From Streptomyces sp. AC558_RSS880 (GTDB lineage Bacteria > Actinomycetota > Actinomycetes > Streptomycetales > Streptomycetaceae): 64,000 nt of DNA. The stretch covers positions 83,446 through 147,445 of the forward strand of contig NZ_JAGMUJ010000059.1 in assembly GCF_019049255.1 (NCBI RefSeq). The letters are read 5' to 3'. The notes under the pieces were generated by a model. That model had not been told where the DNA came from, did not search any database, and was given only the letters and a program-made list of their open reading frames with translations. Each line of letters opens with the position of its first letter. Position 1 is the first letter of the stretch. Positions 10,036-17,981 of the stretch are shown here, piece after piece. The position numbers and the translations under genes are program-made.

Positions 10036-10273
10036 CCACTTCCCCCGTACCGGGGACGAGCCCTGGCCCTCTCCCCGTACGGCCCCCGTCTGTACATCGG
10101 GGAACGCGTGCCGCTCTCCCCTGAGACGTCGTTACCCTCGGCGCTGACGGTCCCCGCCAAGGGCTGCCCCGCACCCGTCGGCCACGGGTGGGACGAGCCC
10201 GCACGGCTCAGTCGACACCGGGCACTCGGCTCCTCGGCCGCACGCATCCCGGCTGACGCGGAGGCCTGCACGC
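10036..10273. repeat. Dispersed intergenic repeat, copy A
   Basis: About 238 bp matching 15982-16226 in the same orientation, at roughly 80-85% identity by eye. The most conserved blocks are the segment containing CCCCCGTACCGGGGACG, the block GAACGCGTGCCGCTCTCCCC, and ACGGTCCCCGCCAAGGGCTG. It lies about 100 bp upstream of the minus-strand XRE gene. No convincing conserved reading frame or terminal inverted repeats were seen. It could be a small RNA, a regulatory region or a decayed mobile element. Confidence 0.75.
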
Positions 10274-10369
10274 CGCCGCCGGATAATGCGCAGGCATCCC
10301 ACCCCGCACCCGTCCTATTCTGACCGCTGCCCGTCCATGCCCGGACGGGCTCAACGAAGGGGCGGCGGA

Positions 10370-10894
10370 GTGCCGGACGTGTACAAGATCATGCTGGACG
10401 CCGAGCTGAGCAAGGCGTTCGACGTGTGGTCCGGCTATCTGGACGCCCGGACCGGCGAAGATCCCCAGGCCCGTGCACGACTGCGTTCCAGCTTGCAATC
10501 GGCCCGTGAGGCAGCTGCCGCGGGCGATCTCAAGTCCGCACGCGCCTGGGTGGCGGAGATGTACGACGATGCGCGAGAAGCCGGCCTTCCCTGGGCTCCC
10601 GTACGGCCTGACCCCTGTACGGCGGACCGGCAGGCACGCGACTACGCCAAGGACGACCTGCGGGAGGTGCTCCCCGTACACCTGCGTGAGGAACTCGACA
10701 GCATCGCGATCTACCTGAGCGTCACGGGCCGCCGCCTCCGGACCGCCCCCGGCCTGGACACCGCCACCCACCAAGACATCCTCTACATCACGGCCCGCGC
10801 CGGCATGGCCCTCGACCTCGCCCACCCGACAGCGGCGCGACGGGAACTCGAACGCCTCGAAGCGATCGCCCGCCGCTGTGGCGTGGAGCCCTGA
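10370..10894 (+). CDS. Hypothetical protein
   Basis: A 174-aa protein starting at a GTG (VPDVYKIML) behind an AAGGGGCGGCG ribosome binding region. It is mostly charged helical sequence: an N-terminal helix, a segment rich in Ala and Glu near residues 40-55, and a C-terminal helix pair ending ERLEAIARRCGVEP. No signal peptide, membrane segment or catalytic motif is visible. Base composition matches the surroundings. I do not recognise the family. Confidence 0.7.
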   Translation: MPDVYKIMLDAELSKAFDVWSGYLDARTGEDPQARARLRSSLQSAREAAAAGDLKSARAWVAEMYDDAREAGLPWAPVRPDPCTADRQARDYAKDDLREVLPVHLREELDSIAIYLSVTGRRLRTAPGLDTATHQDILYITARAGMALDLAHPTAARRELERLEAIARRCGVEP

Positions 10895-11385
10895 GAACCG
10901 AGCGACAACGGCCGCGAGCTGCCCCCGGCTGAACATCCGACGTCGCTCGGACACCACGCACCGGGACAGTCCTTGAACAGCAGGATCAGCATCGCAGGGG
11001 CCGACTGCGATCACATGGGGCCGACGCATACGACGATGCGCAGGTGTCGTCTTGGTGGGGCCGACGAGACGGACGCAGGGGACGGGCCGTGTGGGGTGAC
11101 CGGAAAGGCGGTGCACGCCCTGCGCCTGCCTCGTACCAGGATCCCCCGCTGCACAGTCCGGTCGGTGACGAGGGTTCAGCGCCGCCGCCGGCCCCGGCGG
11201 GCCGGGTCCCGTGCGGGTGAGCGGCCTTCGGACCGGGACGCGTGCCGGCGACGACCTCGCGGAAGGCAGGGCTGGTCCGATGCTTCATCGTGATCAACAG
11301 GCTTACAACCCCGTGTGGTTGCCGGCTGTCTTCAAGGCGCTGGAGGGATGAGCCTCCGGTGCCTTCCGTACGGATTGGGGATCAG
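10895..11385. other. Intergenic region without a recognisable gene
   Basis: About 490 bp between the hypothetical gene and the secreted-protein gene. Open frames here have no ribosome binding site or family resemblance. The part near 11.15-11.3 kb looks like decayed coding DNA, but I could not assign it. Confidence 0.5.
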
Positions 11386-12147
11386 GTGGGGAAGCAGGTC
11401 TGGAGAATCGTCGTGGCCGGTGGTGCGGCGGCGGCGTTCACGGCCGTGGCCGCGGTGCCGGCCGGGGCGGCCGAGGGCGGGGTCTCGTTCTCCCGTGTCC
11501 AGGTGAACGGCGGCAAGCAGATCGTGATCGGGGCGTCGGGGGAGGTCGCGGTGCCCGCCTCCTTCCGGATGACGACCACACACAAGTGGAAGTTCCCGGC
11601 GGTGTTCCTGTACCGCAAGGGGGCCGACCGGCTGTGGCACGCCATCGAGACGAGCGACTGCGTCAAGGTGAAGTCGGGCGTCTGCGACTTCAACGAGACG
11701 ATGTACTTCGACCCGAGCGTGTGGGACATGCGCAACAGCGAGGCCGGGGCCTGGAAGGTCGGGGCCGAGGTGTACTTCAAGGGCGGCGGCGGGGACGTCG
11801 ACTACAAGGGTCTGACGATCCACGTCAAGCGCAACTCCCGCCTCACCGTCAACGCCTCGCCCGAACCCGTGGCCAAGGGCAAGACCATCACCGTGACCGG
11901 AAAGGTCACCCGGGCCAACTGGGAGACCAGGAAGTACGCCTCCTACGGAGACCGCCAGGTGAGCCTGCAGTTCAAGCCCGCCGGCACCACCTCCTACACC
12001 ACGGTGAAGAAGGTGTACGCGAACGGCTCGGGCAACCTCAAGACGACCGTGAAGGCCTCCAAAACGGGCACGTGGCGATGGGTGTACAACGGCAACACCA
12101 CCACCGGACCGTCGAAGTCGTCCGGGGACCACGTCGTGGTGAAGTGA
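11386..12147 (+). CDS. Secreted protein with predicted beta-sandwich C-terminus
   Basis: A 253-aa protein with a clear Sec signal peptide: basic start, a hydrophobic core of Ala and Val (VVAGGAAAAFTAVAAV) and a likely cleavage after PAGAA. The mature part has a cysteine pair (SDCVKVKSGVCDF) and a C-terminal half from about residue 155 with alternating beta strands (LTVNASPEPVAKGKTITVTG), typical of bacterial Ig-like domains. The GTG at 11386 follows GGGGA. A GTG at 11360 in frame, 11 bases after GGAGGG, is an alternative. Likely exported to the envelope or medium. The specific role is not known. Confidence 0.75.
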   Translation: MGKQVWRIVVAGGAAAAFTAVAAVPAGAAEGGVSFSRVQVNGGKQIVIGASGEVAVPASFRMTTTHKWKFPAVFLYRKGADRLWHAIETSDCVKVKSGVCDFNETMYFDPSVWDMRNSEAGAWKVGAEVYFKGGGGDVDYKGLTIHVKRNSRLTVNASPEPVAKGKTITVTGKVTRANWETRKYASYGDRQVSLQFKPAGTTSYTTVKKVYANGSGNLKTTVKASKTGTWRWVYNGNTTTGPSKSSGDHVVVK

Positions 12148-12489
12148 TGTCCGCCGTGCCGGCGGGCCGGTGGGCGCCGCGCCGGCGGTAACGGCTGCGA
12201 CGGTCCGGGCGTCGGGTCCGCCACGATCGGGCGAACCCGACGCCTTGCTTCCTGGCCGACCTGAACGGGCTCAGCAGGGACAGGACCACCCCGGACCGGC
12301 TTCCGGGAACTCCGGTGATCCGGCTCACCGGGTCCGGCGGCATGGCGGGAGTCGTCATCCGCCATCCCCATCGCTGGGAACGGCGCAAGCTGAACAGCAA
12401 CCCGACGCAGGACCAGGTATTGCATCAAGCGAAGTGGTTCACTGGCTGCCTGTGCCCGCTAGGGTGGCGCCTCAAGGGGAGGACGTCGA
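12148..12489. other. Intergenic region without a recognisable gene
   Basis: About 340 bp of high-GC sequence after the secreted-protein gene. I see no convincing start, domain or hairpin terminator. Confidence 0.45.
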
Positions 12490-12854
12490 GTGGCTGTCGC
12501 GCCGCTCGCCGAAGCAACGCGCGGAGACGGCAGCCGGGGCACGCGCCCCGCAGCTCGGCCGACCGCGGAACGATCCAGGGGGAGAACGCGAAGGCCAAGA
12601 TCGCCGACGACGAGGCGCTGCTGATGCGCCATCTGGTGAGGCTGGTCCGGGAGCGGCACAAGGTGGTCGACGAGCAGCTCGCGCAGGTCGTCGACATCGA
12701 CCCGGCCGACGTATGGAAGCGCGTGGACGCCGAGCCGGGCGATCTCGGCGACGTCCTCGACGCGGCGGAACGCGTGGCCACCGTGGACGGTGACGTCAAC
12801 TCCCGTGAGAAGGCGGTCCTCGACGAGCTGCGGGAACGGTGCCGCCGGGGCTGA
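12490..12854 (+). pseudogene. Possible frameshifted small protein with TerB-like C-terminus
   Basis: A GTG at 12490 sits 8 bases after GGGGAGGAC and opens a frame that stops at 12622-12624. From about 12572 a different frame carries coherent coding sequence (ADDEALLMRHLVRLV, then VATVDGDVNSREKAVLDEL) to the stop at 12852-12854. The last segment resembles the acidic TerB-like repeat. A run of five G near 12580 is a plausible frameshift site. It could instead be a short intact protein starting at the internal ATG at 12624, so this call is tentative. Confidence 0.35.
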
Positions 12855-12896
12855 CCCCGTCGTGGGGCAGGGCTCTCACGCCACTCGCCCGCCGCC

Positions 12897-13070
12897 CGTG
12901 TACAGCGCACGGTCGTACGGGCTTCGCTCCTGGTGGCACGCCCGGCCCGACCGCAACGCCGGCCGCATGCGTACCATGCTCTCCCTTCTCCCCGATGCCT
13001 CGGCGGCCGGTGAGTTCGCGATGCCGTTCGCCTCGACCCCGCGGGGTCTCCGCCCGGCCCGGCTGTTCGA
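12897..13070 (+). pseudogene. 5' fragment of an RsbW-like ATP-binding protein gene
   Basis: The segment resembles the start of the intact ATP-binding protein gene at 23137, including upstream DNA (GTACAGCGCAC and CTGGTGGC blocks) and coding sequence for EFAMPFASTPRG and ARLF, where the intact gene has EFAMAFTSTPRG and ARLF. After about 13070 similarity stops, and none of the ATPase motifs follow. It is a truncated paralogue that breaks off about 90 bp before the end of the histone-fold gene. Confidence 0.6.
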
Positions 13071-13157
13071 CCACCGTGCCGCTCCTCGGAGGCCCTCTCA
13101 TGTGGCGAGTCCGCGGTGGCGGATGAGGGTGCGGGCGGCGGTGTCGGTCGCACCCGC

Positions 13158-13934
13158 TCAGCCGACCGAAGTGTGCTGTGTCGCCTCGCGTGCTTCGGTG
13201 AGGGCTCGCTGCCTGATGTTGCCGAACAACTGGATCGTGGTGGCGGCCAGGATGTCGTCCCTGCCGATGGTCCGCCCGTCCCCGCTGCGGGTGGACAGGG
13301 CCAGGAGGGGTTCCTTGAGGGGCGGAGGCGGGGCCGGTTCGCCCGGCGTCACCAGGGCGACCGTACCGAAACGTTTGATCCCGCCCTCGCGGACGACCAT
13401 GGCCGCGTCCCGGGCGAGGTCCGTCAGGAACACGCTCGCGATTCCGTCCAGGTCGCGGACCATCGCCGGGACGGCCGTCACCCCCCGTCCCCGCAGCAGC
13501 TTCCTGACCCCCGCCTCGAACCTGTGGGCGCCGACCACAGCACTCGGTTTGCGTGACCTGCTGCGCCTGGGAGAAGGCACGACGACACCCTCGGCGTCGT
13601 ACCGGACACCGGTCAGGCCGCGGAACGTCGGGCTGTGGTCGTACCACTTGCTCCCCACCTCGACCTCGACGTTCCGGTCGATCGCCGAGAGGAGATCCCC
13701 GGGAACCAGTTTCTTCCGTGCCTCCTCCGCCGCCGCTCTCCTCGCGCCGTCGATGATCTCCGTCAGCACTGTCCGCGTCACCGACGCGGCGGCCCACGCG
13801 GCCGACCGGGAGACGTGCATCGGGGTCACGTCCCTGAACACCGCTTTGACGAGAGGAGGCTTGAACGGCGGGACGTCCATGACCGATGCGGTCTCGGGAC
13901 CGCCGCGCTCAGGGCGTGCCGGCTGTGGTGTCAT
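13158..13934 (-). CDS. Putative histone-fold doublet protein (H2A-like plus H2B-like halves)
   Basis: A 258-aa protein. The ATG at 13934 is chosen because GGGAG lies about 10 bases upstream; longer starts to 14147 would add low-complexity sequence. Residues 41-90 resemble the core of histone H2A: a long central helix (AAWAAASVTRTVLTEIIDGA, 45-64) followed by RKKLVPGDLLSAI (73-85), where H2A has KTRIIPRHLQLAI. Residues 138-256 resemble H2B: RFEAGVRKLL, GIASVFLTDLARDA, RTIGRDDILAATTIQLF, then a C-terminal helix RQRALTEAREATQHTS, where H2B has AKHAVSEGTKAVTKYTS. An insert of about 35 residues rich in Pro and Gly splits the last helices of the second half. A basic linker (RRSRSRK, 123-129) joins the halves. 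DNA wrapping or binding is inference from fold resemblance seen by eye. No partner gene is evident. An unrelated helical protein is possible. Confidence 0.5.
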   Translation of the reverse strand: MTPQPARPERGGPETASVMDVPPFKPPLVKAVFRDVTPMHVSRSAAWAAASVTRTVLTEIIDGARRAAAEEARKKLVPGDLLSAIDRNVEVEVGSKWYDHSPTFRGLTGVRYDAEGVVVPSPRRSRSRKPSAVVGAHRFEAGVRKLLRGRGVTAVPAMVRDLDGIASVFLTDLARDAAMVVREGGIKRFGTVALVTPGEPAPPPPLKEPLLALSTRSGDGRTIGRDDILAATTIQLFGNIRQRALTEAREATQHTSVG

Positions 13935-14323
13935 CGGAAGAACGCTCCCTGCTGTCGGAGTTGTCACAGGCCCACACTTCACCACGCGGGCCCGCTCTCT
14001 TCCCCCATCCTCCCTCGAAGCGGCACCCGGTCCAGGGCCGCGTGTTGCGCGCATCCGATCGGCATGACCTGAACGACCACGTTCCGCTGTCGCACCCGAA
14101 GCAGCACTTCCTCCGACTGCCCCCGCATGCCCCCTGCCCACCAGCACGTTGCCGGGGCGGTGAAAAGGGGAGCCTCCGGAAGGAACCGCCCGGCGGGATC
14201 CTCATCGAGACCGTTGACCAGGACGAACACAGAAGTCCGGCTGGAGTGCTAGGACCAAAGACCGGTGGCGGTTCCGGCCTCGGGGGCAGGTAGGCCGGGA
14301 CGGTGCGTCCGTACGGTGGAGGT

Positions 14324-15175
14324 ATGCCTGAGACTGTACCGGCGACGTCGTTCGACCTCGATGCCTACCTGAAGCGGATCGGGTGGGAGGGCGAGCGGCG
14401 GGCCGACCTCGCGACGCTGCGGGGCGTCCACACGGCCCACGCGCTGACCGTACCGTTCGAGAACCTGGACCCCGTGCGGGGTGTGGTCCCCTCCCTCGAC
14501 CCGGCCGACCTGACGGCCAAGCTCGTGCACGGTCGCCGTGGGGGCTACTGCTACGAGCACAACACGCTGTTCGCGGACGCCCTGGAGGCGCTGGGCTTCC
14601 GGGTGACCCTGCTGACCGCGCGGGTCGTGGTCGGCACCGACCGCTTCGAGAGCCGCCCGCGCACGCACATGGCGCTGCTCGTCGAGGTCCCCGGCGAGCA
14701 GCGACCCCACCTCGCGGATGTGGGATTCGGCACGGTCGGCGCCCTGCTGGAGCCGGTGCCGCTGGTGGTCGGCACGGAGTTCCACGACGCGGGCCGCCGC
14801 CACCGGCTGGTGCACGCACCGCATGACGGTCCACTGGAGATGTGGGTGCTGGAGGCGTACGGCACGACCGGAGCAGGCGGGGCGGACGGCTGGGAGGCGC
14901 AGTACGTCTTCACGGTGGAGCCCTTCGAGCAGCCCGACTTCGAGGTCATCAACTGGCACATCGCCACGCACCCCCGCTCCCCGTTCAGCCGCCGTCCCTA
15001 CGTCCAGCGCCTCACCCCCGGTCGCCACCTGCTCCTCGACGGCCGCCACCTCACCGAGACCCGCCCCGACGGCGCGGTCACGGAGCGGGAGTTGACCGAC
15101 GAGAGGGAGGCACGACGCCTCCTTGATGAGGAGTTCGGGATCGACGTACCGGATGGCGTCCGGCTGCTGGGCTAG
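14324..15175 (+). CDS. Arylamine N-acetyltransferase
   Basis: A 283-aa enzyme of the NAT family, which transfers acetyl from acetyl-CoA to arylamines and hydrazines. The catalytic triad is visible: Cys76 in RGGYCYEHN, His115 in THMALLVEV and Asp132 in LADVGFG. The motif FENLDP near residue 45 and the length are normal for bacterial NATs. The ATG at 14324 is preceded too closely by GGAGG, so a GTG at 14303, seven codons earlier, may be the true start. The gene stands alone in a region of relics. In actinomycetes some NATs act in amide synthesis for secondary metabolites, but nothing nearby suggests such a cluster. Confidence 0.92.
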   Translation: MPETVPATSFDLDAYLKRIGWEGERRADLATLRGVHTAHALTVPFENLDPVRGVVPSLDPADLTAKLVHGRRGGYCYEHNTLFADALEALGFRVTLLTARVVVGTDRFESRPRTHMALLVEVPGEQRPHLADVGFGTVGALLEPVPLVVGTEFHDAGRRHRLVHAPHDGPLEMWVLEAYGTTGAGGADGWEAQYVFTVEPFEQPDFEVINWHIATHPRSPFSRRPYVQRLTPGRHLLLDGRHLTETRPDGAVTERELTDEREARRLLDEEFGIDVPDGVRLLG

Positions 15176-15189
15176 CCTCGCGCTTTTAC

Positions 15190-15532
15190 GAGGGGGGTGC
15201 GTCCCGGCGGCATCGTGGTGTGCCCGCACGGTGGTGGAGTCGGTGCCGACCAGGGACAGGTCCACCTCGCCCCGCTTCGCCGCTTCCGCGATCAGCCCCT
15301 CCAGCAGGGCCTCGAAGACGCCGGCGTCACGTCACTGCCGGAAGCGGTTGTGCACGGTCGACCAAGCGCCGAACTCCTCCGGCGTCTCCCGCCACTGACC
15401 ACCGGACCTGAACCGCCGGATCACACCCTCGAACCGCTGCCGGAGCCGCTCGGGGTACGGGCCGTACTCGCCGATCGGCAGGTACGGCCCGATGAACTTC
15501 CACTCCGTGTCCGTCAGTTGCACTCGAGCCAC
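15190..15532 (-). mobile_element. IS5-family transposase relic
   Basis: The start of a DDE transposase of the IS5 type (LTDTEWKFIGPYLPIGEYG, then GGQWRETPEEFGAW) runs from 15532 to an in-frame TGA at 15332-15334. The same frame continues past the stop with RDAGVFEALLEGLIAEAAKRG and DLSLVGTDSTTVRAHHDAAG, so a TGG codon seems to have become TGA. The remainder of the transposase and the terminal inverted repeats are missing. The element ends against the stop of the acetyltransferase gene. It cannot be active. Confidence 0.85.
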
Positions 15533-15613
15533 GCAAGGAGATCTACCGGACCAGAGCCCGCCGCGAGAGCGGAGTCCGGAACTGCCACCGTCTGCCCTCG
15601 AGCCGAACCAGGC

Positions 15614-15901
15614 TCAGCCGAGACCGCGGTGGGCGGCCCACAGCGTCCCGGCGCGGCTGGCCGCATCGACAACCAGAGCCGCCAGTTCTGGTTCGTCGGG
15701 GACCGGGAACGAGACATATGCGCCCCGACCACCGCCGACTGGTCGGCCGTAGGCTTTCACGGCGAGATGACCGTCCGGGAGAAGCCGGATGTTGAGTGTG
15801 GTCAGTTGGAACTCTTCACCACGTCGAGTGTCCGTCCAGCGGAGCGTCTGCGGGATCGTGACGTTGATCGCCAGAGCGCTCACTTCCAGGTCGCTGCTCA
15901 T
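15614..15901 (-). CDS. Small hypothetical protein
   Basis: A 95-aa protein starting at an ATG. It has alternating beta-strand pattern (FQLTTLNIRLLPDGHLAVKA) and a glycine-rich turn (GRPVGGGRGAYVSF). No signal peptide or catalytic motif is visible. Its upstream region carries repeat B about 80 bp before the start, the same placement repeat A has relative to the XRE gene at 9.9 kb, so both genes may share a control element. Family unknown to me. Confidence 0.6.
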   Translation of the reverse strand: MSSDLEVSALAINVTIPQTLRWTDTRRGEEFQLTTLNIRLLPDGHLAVKAYGRPVGGGRGAYVSFPVPDEPELAALVVDAASRAGTLWAAHRGLG

Positions 15902-15981
15902 GCACGGATGCTCTCACGCGGGTCTCACAGGCGGTGGGCGAAGCAGGCAGTTTGATCACGACCCGATACGCGCCCCAGGCC

Positions 15982-16226
15982 CCACTTCCCCCGTACCGGG
16001 GACGGGAACGAGCGCCCGCCCTCTCCCCCGTACGGCACCCGTCCGTCCATCGGAGAACGCGTGCCGCTCTCCCCTGAGACGTCGTTCCCGTCGGTGCCGA
16101 CGGTCCCCGCCAAGGGCTGCCCGACGTCTGTTGGTCACGGGTGGGATGAGTCCGCACGGCTCAGCTGACACCGGGCACTCGGCTCTCCGGCAGTACACAT
16201 CTCGGCTGACGCGGGGCCCGCACGCG
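15982..16226. repeat. Dispersed intergenic repeat, copy B
   Basis: Second copy of the element at 10036-10273, same orientation, about 80-85% identical by eye, upstream of a minus-strand gene in both cases. Its right end abuts a 69-bp fragment copied from the end of the gene at 41.7 kb. Confidence 0.75.
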
Positions 16227-16293
16227 TCCTCAGTCGACCTCCCGCACGCGTGCGGCGGTCCGCTCGGCGAGCTCGCGGACGCCCTTGGCGGCG
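16225..16293 (-). pseudogene. 69-bp copy of the 3' end of the gene at 41726-43252
   Basis: This stretch matches 41721-41789 at 68 of 69 positions. There it encodes the C-terminus (AAKGVRELAERTAARVREAD) of a 508-aa protein on the minus strand. Here nothing upstream of it remains; the sequence runs directly into a truncated SnoaL-like frame. Confidence 0.85.
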
Positions 16294-16671
16294 GGAGGCC
16301 CCGGCGAGGCCTCGTTCGATCTGCTCGCGCCCTTCTTCGCGCAGGACGTCGAACTGCACCAGGCAGACGCGCTGCCCTACGGGGGCACGTGGCGCGGGCA
16401 CGACGGCTTGGCGCGGTTCTTCCTCAGGATGGGAGAGGTGTGGGAGTCGTTCGACATGGTGGAGCAGGAGTTCCTCGCCACCAGTGAGACGGCGGTCGTG
16501 CTCACCCAGGTCCGTGCCCGCGCTCGCGCGACCGGCCGTGCACTCGGCTTCCCCATCCTGCAGACGATCACGGTCAAGGACGGGCGGATCACCGAGGTCC
16601 GTCCGTTCTACTGGGACACGCGGGCCATCGCCGACGCCTGCGCCGCGCCGGCGCCGGCGCCGTCAGACTGA
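16285..16671 (+). CDS. SnoaL-like protein, probably 5'-truncated
   Basis: The frame encodes a SnoaL/NTF2-like cone fold: FFAQDVELHQADALPYGG, then WRGHDGLARFFLRMGEVW, strands around VEQEFLATSETAVVLTQV, and a final ITVKDGRITEVRPFYWD. At 128 aa from a TTG it lacks part of the usual N-terminal helix. Its first codons lie inside the 69-bp fragment copied from another gene, so the original 5' end was probably replaced. Some SnoaL-like proteins are polyketide cyclases or ketosteroid isomerase-like enzymes; no specific function can be given. It may not be expressed. Confidence 0.55.
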   Translation: MAAGGPGEASFDLLAPFFAQDVELHQADALPYGGTWRGHDGLARFFLRMGEVWESFDMVEQEFLATSETAVVLTQVRARARATGRALGFPILQTITVKDGRITEVRPFYWDTRAIADACAAPAPAPSD

Positions 16672-16932
16672 GGCCGGCACCGCGTTCGCGGCCAGGGCGG
16701 CCGGCACGAGCAGGGCGGGACCTCGGACGCCGGCCTATGGGCCGCCCTGGACGATTCCGGCGTAGACCCGCACGTCAGGGTGGGCGGTCGGCACCTTCCA
16801 CCGGCGCAAGGCGTCCACGGCACCGTACGGCCGCGCGGCCGCGGACCGGGGCCGGCGCGACCTCGGGATCCGTCCGCCCGGGGATTCCGGAACGCCGGTG
16901 GGCGGGCGGCGTCGCGGGGGAGGATGGCCGGC

Positions 16933-17754
16933 ATGACGGTTGAAGGCTCCTCCATCGACTCCACCAGGCCCAGCATCGCCCGCGTCTACGACTACCTGCT
17001 CGGCGGCAAGGACAACTACGCCGTGGACCGGAAGGTCGGGGACGTGTTCTTCCGGGACCTCCCCGGTTCGGTGGCCATCGCCTTCGCCAACCGCGCGGCC
17101 CTGACGCGGGCGGTCGCGCAGATCGTGACGACCACCGGCATACGGCAGTTCATCGACCTGGGCAGTGGTCTGCCGACCGCCGACAACGTCCACCAGGTCG
17201 CGCAGCGGCACGCCCCGGAGTCCCGGATCGTGTACGTCGACAACGACCCCCAGGTGCTGGTCCACGGCTGTGCGCTACTGGAGCAGAACGACCGGACCCG
17301 GGTCGTCCGGGCCGACGTACGCGACCCCGAAGGCGTCCGCACCCACCCGGACACCCTGGAACTGATCGACTTCGACCGCCCCGTCGCCGTCGTCCTCAGC
17401 GCCATCCTCCACCACGTCAACGACGAGGAGGACCCGGCCGGGATCGTCCGCCACTGGCGCGACCACGTGCCCTCCGGGAGCCACTTCTTCGTCAGCCACT
17501 TCCGTTCCGGCGACAACCCGGAGACCGCGGAGGCCGAGCGGGTCCTCCAGCAGACCTTCGGCCGCGGCCGGTGGCGCACCGACGAGGAGATCGCCTCCCT
17601 GCTGGACGGCCTGGAGATCCTCGACCCCGGGATCGTCCCCGCGCCCCTGTGGCGTCCCGACACGGCCCCCAACCCGTGGAACGCCGGCGGCGCGGAACGG
17701 GAGCTCAGCGTCTGGGAACGCCTCATCGTCGCCGGGCTGGCCCGGAAGACGTGA
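16933..17754 (+). CDS. SAM-dependent methyltransferase, PF04672 type
   Basis: A 273-aa protein. The second ATG (16933) is preferred to the one at 16924 because GGGGGAGG lies 9 bases upstream of it. The N-terminus has the family hallmark RVYDYLLGGKDNYAVDR; the SAM-binding segment is FIDLGSGLPT near residue 80, followed by IVYVDNDPQVL and later AVVLSAILHHV. This family is abundant in Streptomyces and mostly of unknown substrate. The last 140 codons and about 18 bp beyond the stop are repeated at 43343-43783, where only the 3' part of the gene survives. The gene has no obvious operon partner. Confidence 0.88.
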   Translation: MTVEGSSIDSTRPSIARVYDYLLGGKDNYAVDRKVGDVFFRDLPGSVAIAFANRAALTRAVAQIVTTTGIRQFIDLGSGLPTADNVHQVAQRHAPESRIVYVDNDPQVLVHGCALLEQNDRTRVVRADVRDPEGVRTHPDTLELIDFDRPVAVVLSAILHHVNDEEDPAGIVRHWRDHVPSGSHFFVSHFRSGDNPETAEAERVLQQTFGRGRWRTDEEIASLLDGLEILDPGIVPAPLWRPDTAPNPWNAGGAERELSVWERLIVAGLARKT

Positions 17755-17772
17755 TGCCCCGGCAGGCGACGT
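17332..17772 (+). repeat. Repeat: 3' part of the PF04672 methyltransferase gene, copy 1
   Basis: Matches 43343-43783 with constant offset and about 95% identity by eye through the stop codon, then decays. Both copies have the same orientation. Confidence 0.9.
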
Positions 17773-17981
17773 CCGGCCGCACCACGCACCCCGGCAGCAC
17801 CAGGACCCCGCTCCCGCCCGCCCGTTGAGGCGGCCGCGTCACCCGTTCCCATCATGCGGACGCCTGACGGGACGTCCCGACCGTGCGGCGCGGAGGCCGT
17901 CGGCCCGCACGCGGGTCACGGCTCGACGGTACTCGTAGCGGCCGTCGACGAGTGGTTGTGACCAGCACCTTCACAGGTGTC

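Noticed and set aside
9938..10369. Repeat A as a small coding gene (several 70-90 codon frames on the minus strand)
   Set aside because: Frames in copies A and B keep only short shared phrases and shift against each other, so coding is not supported.
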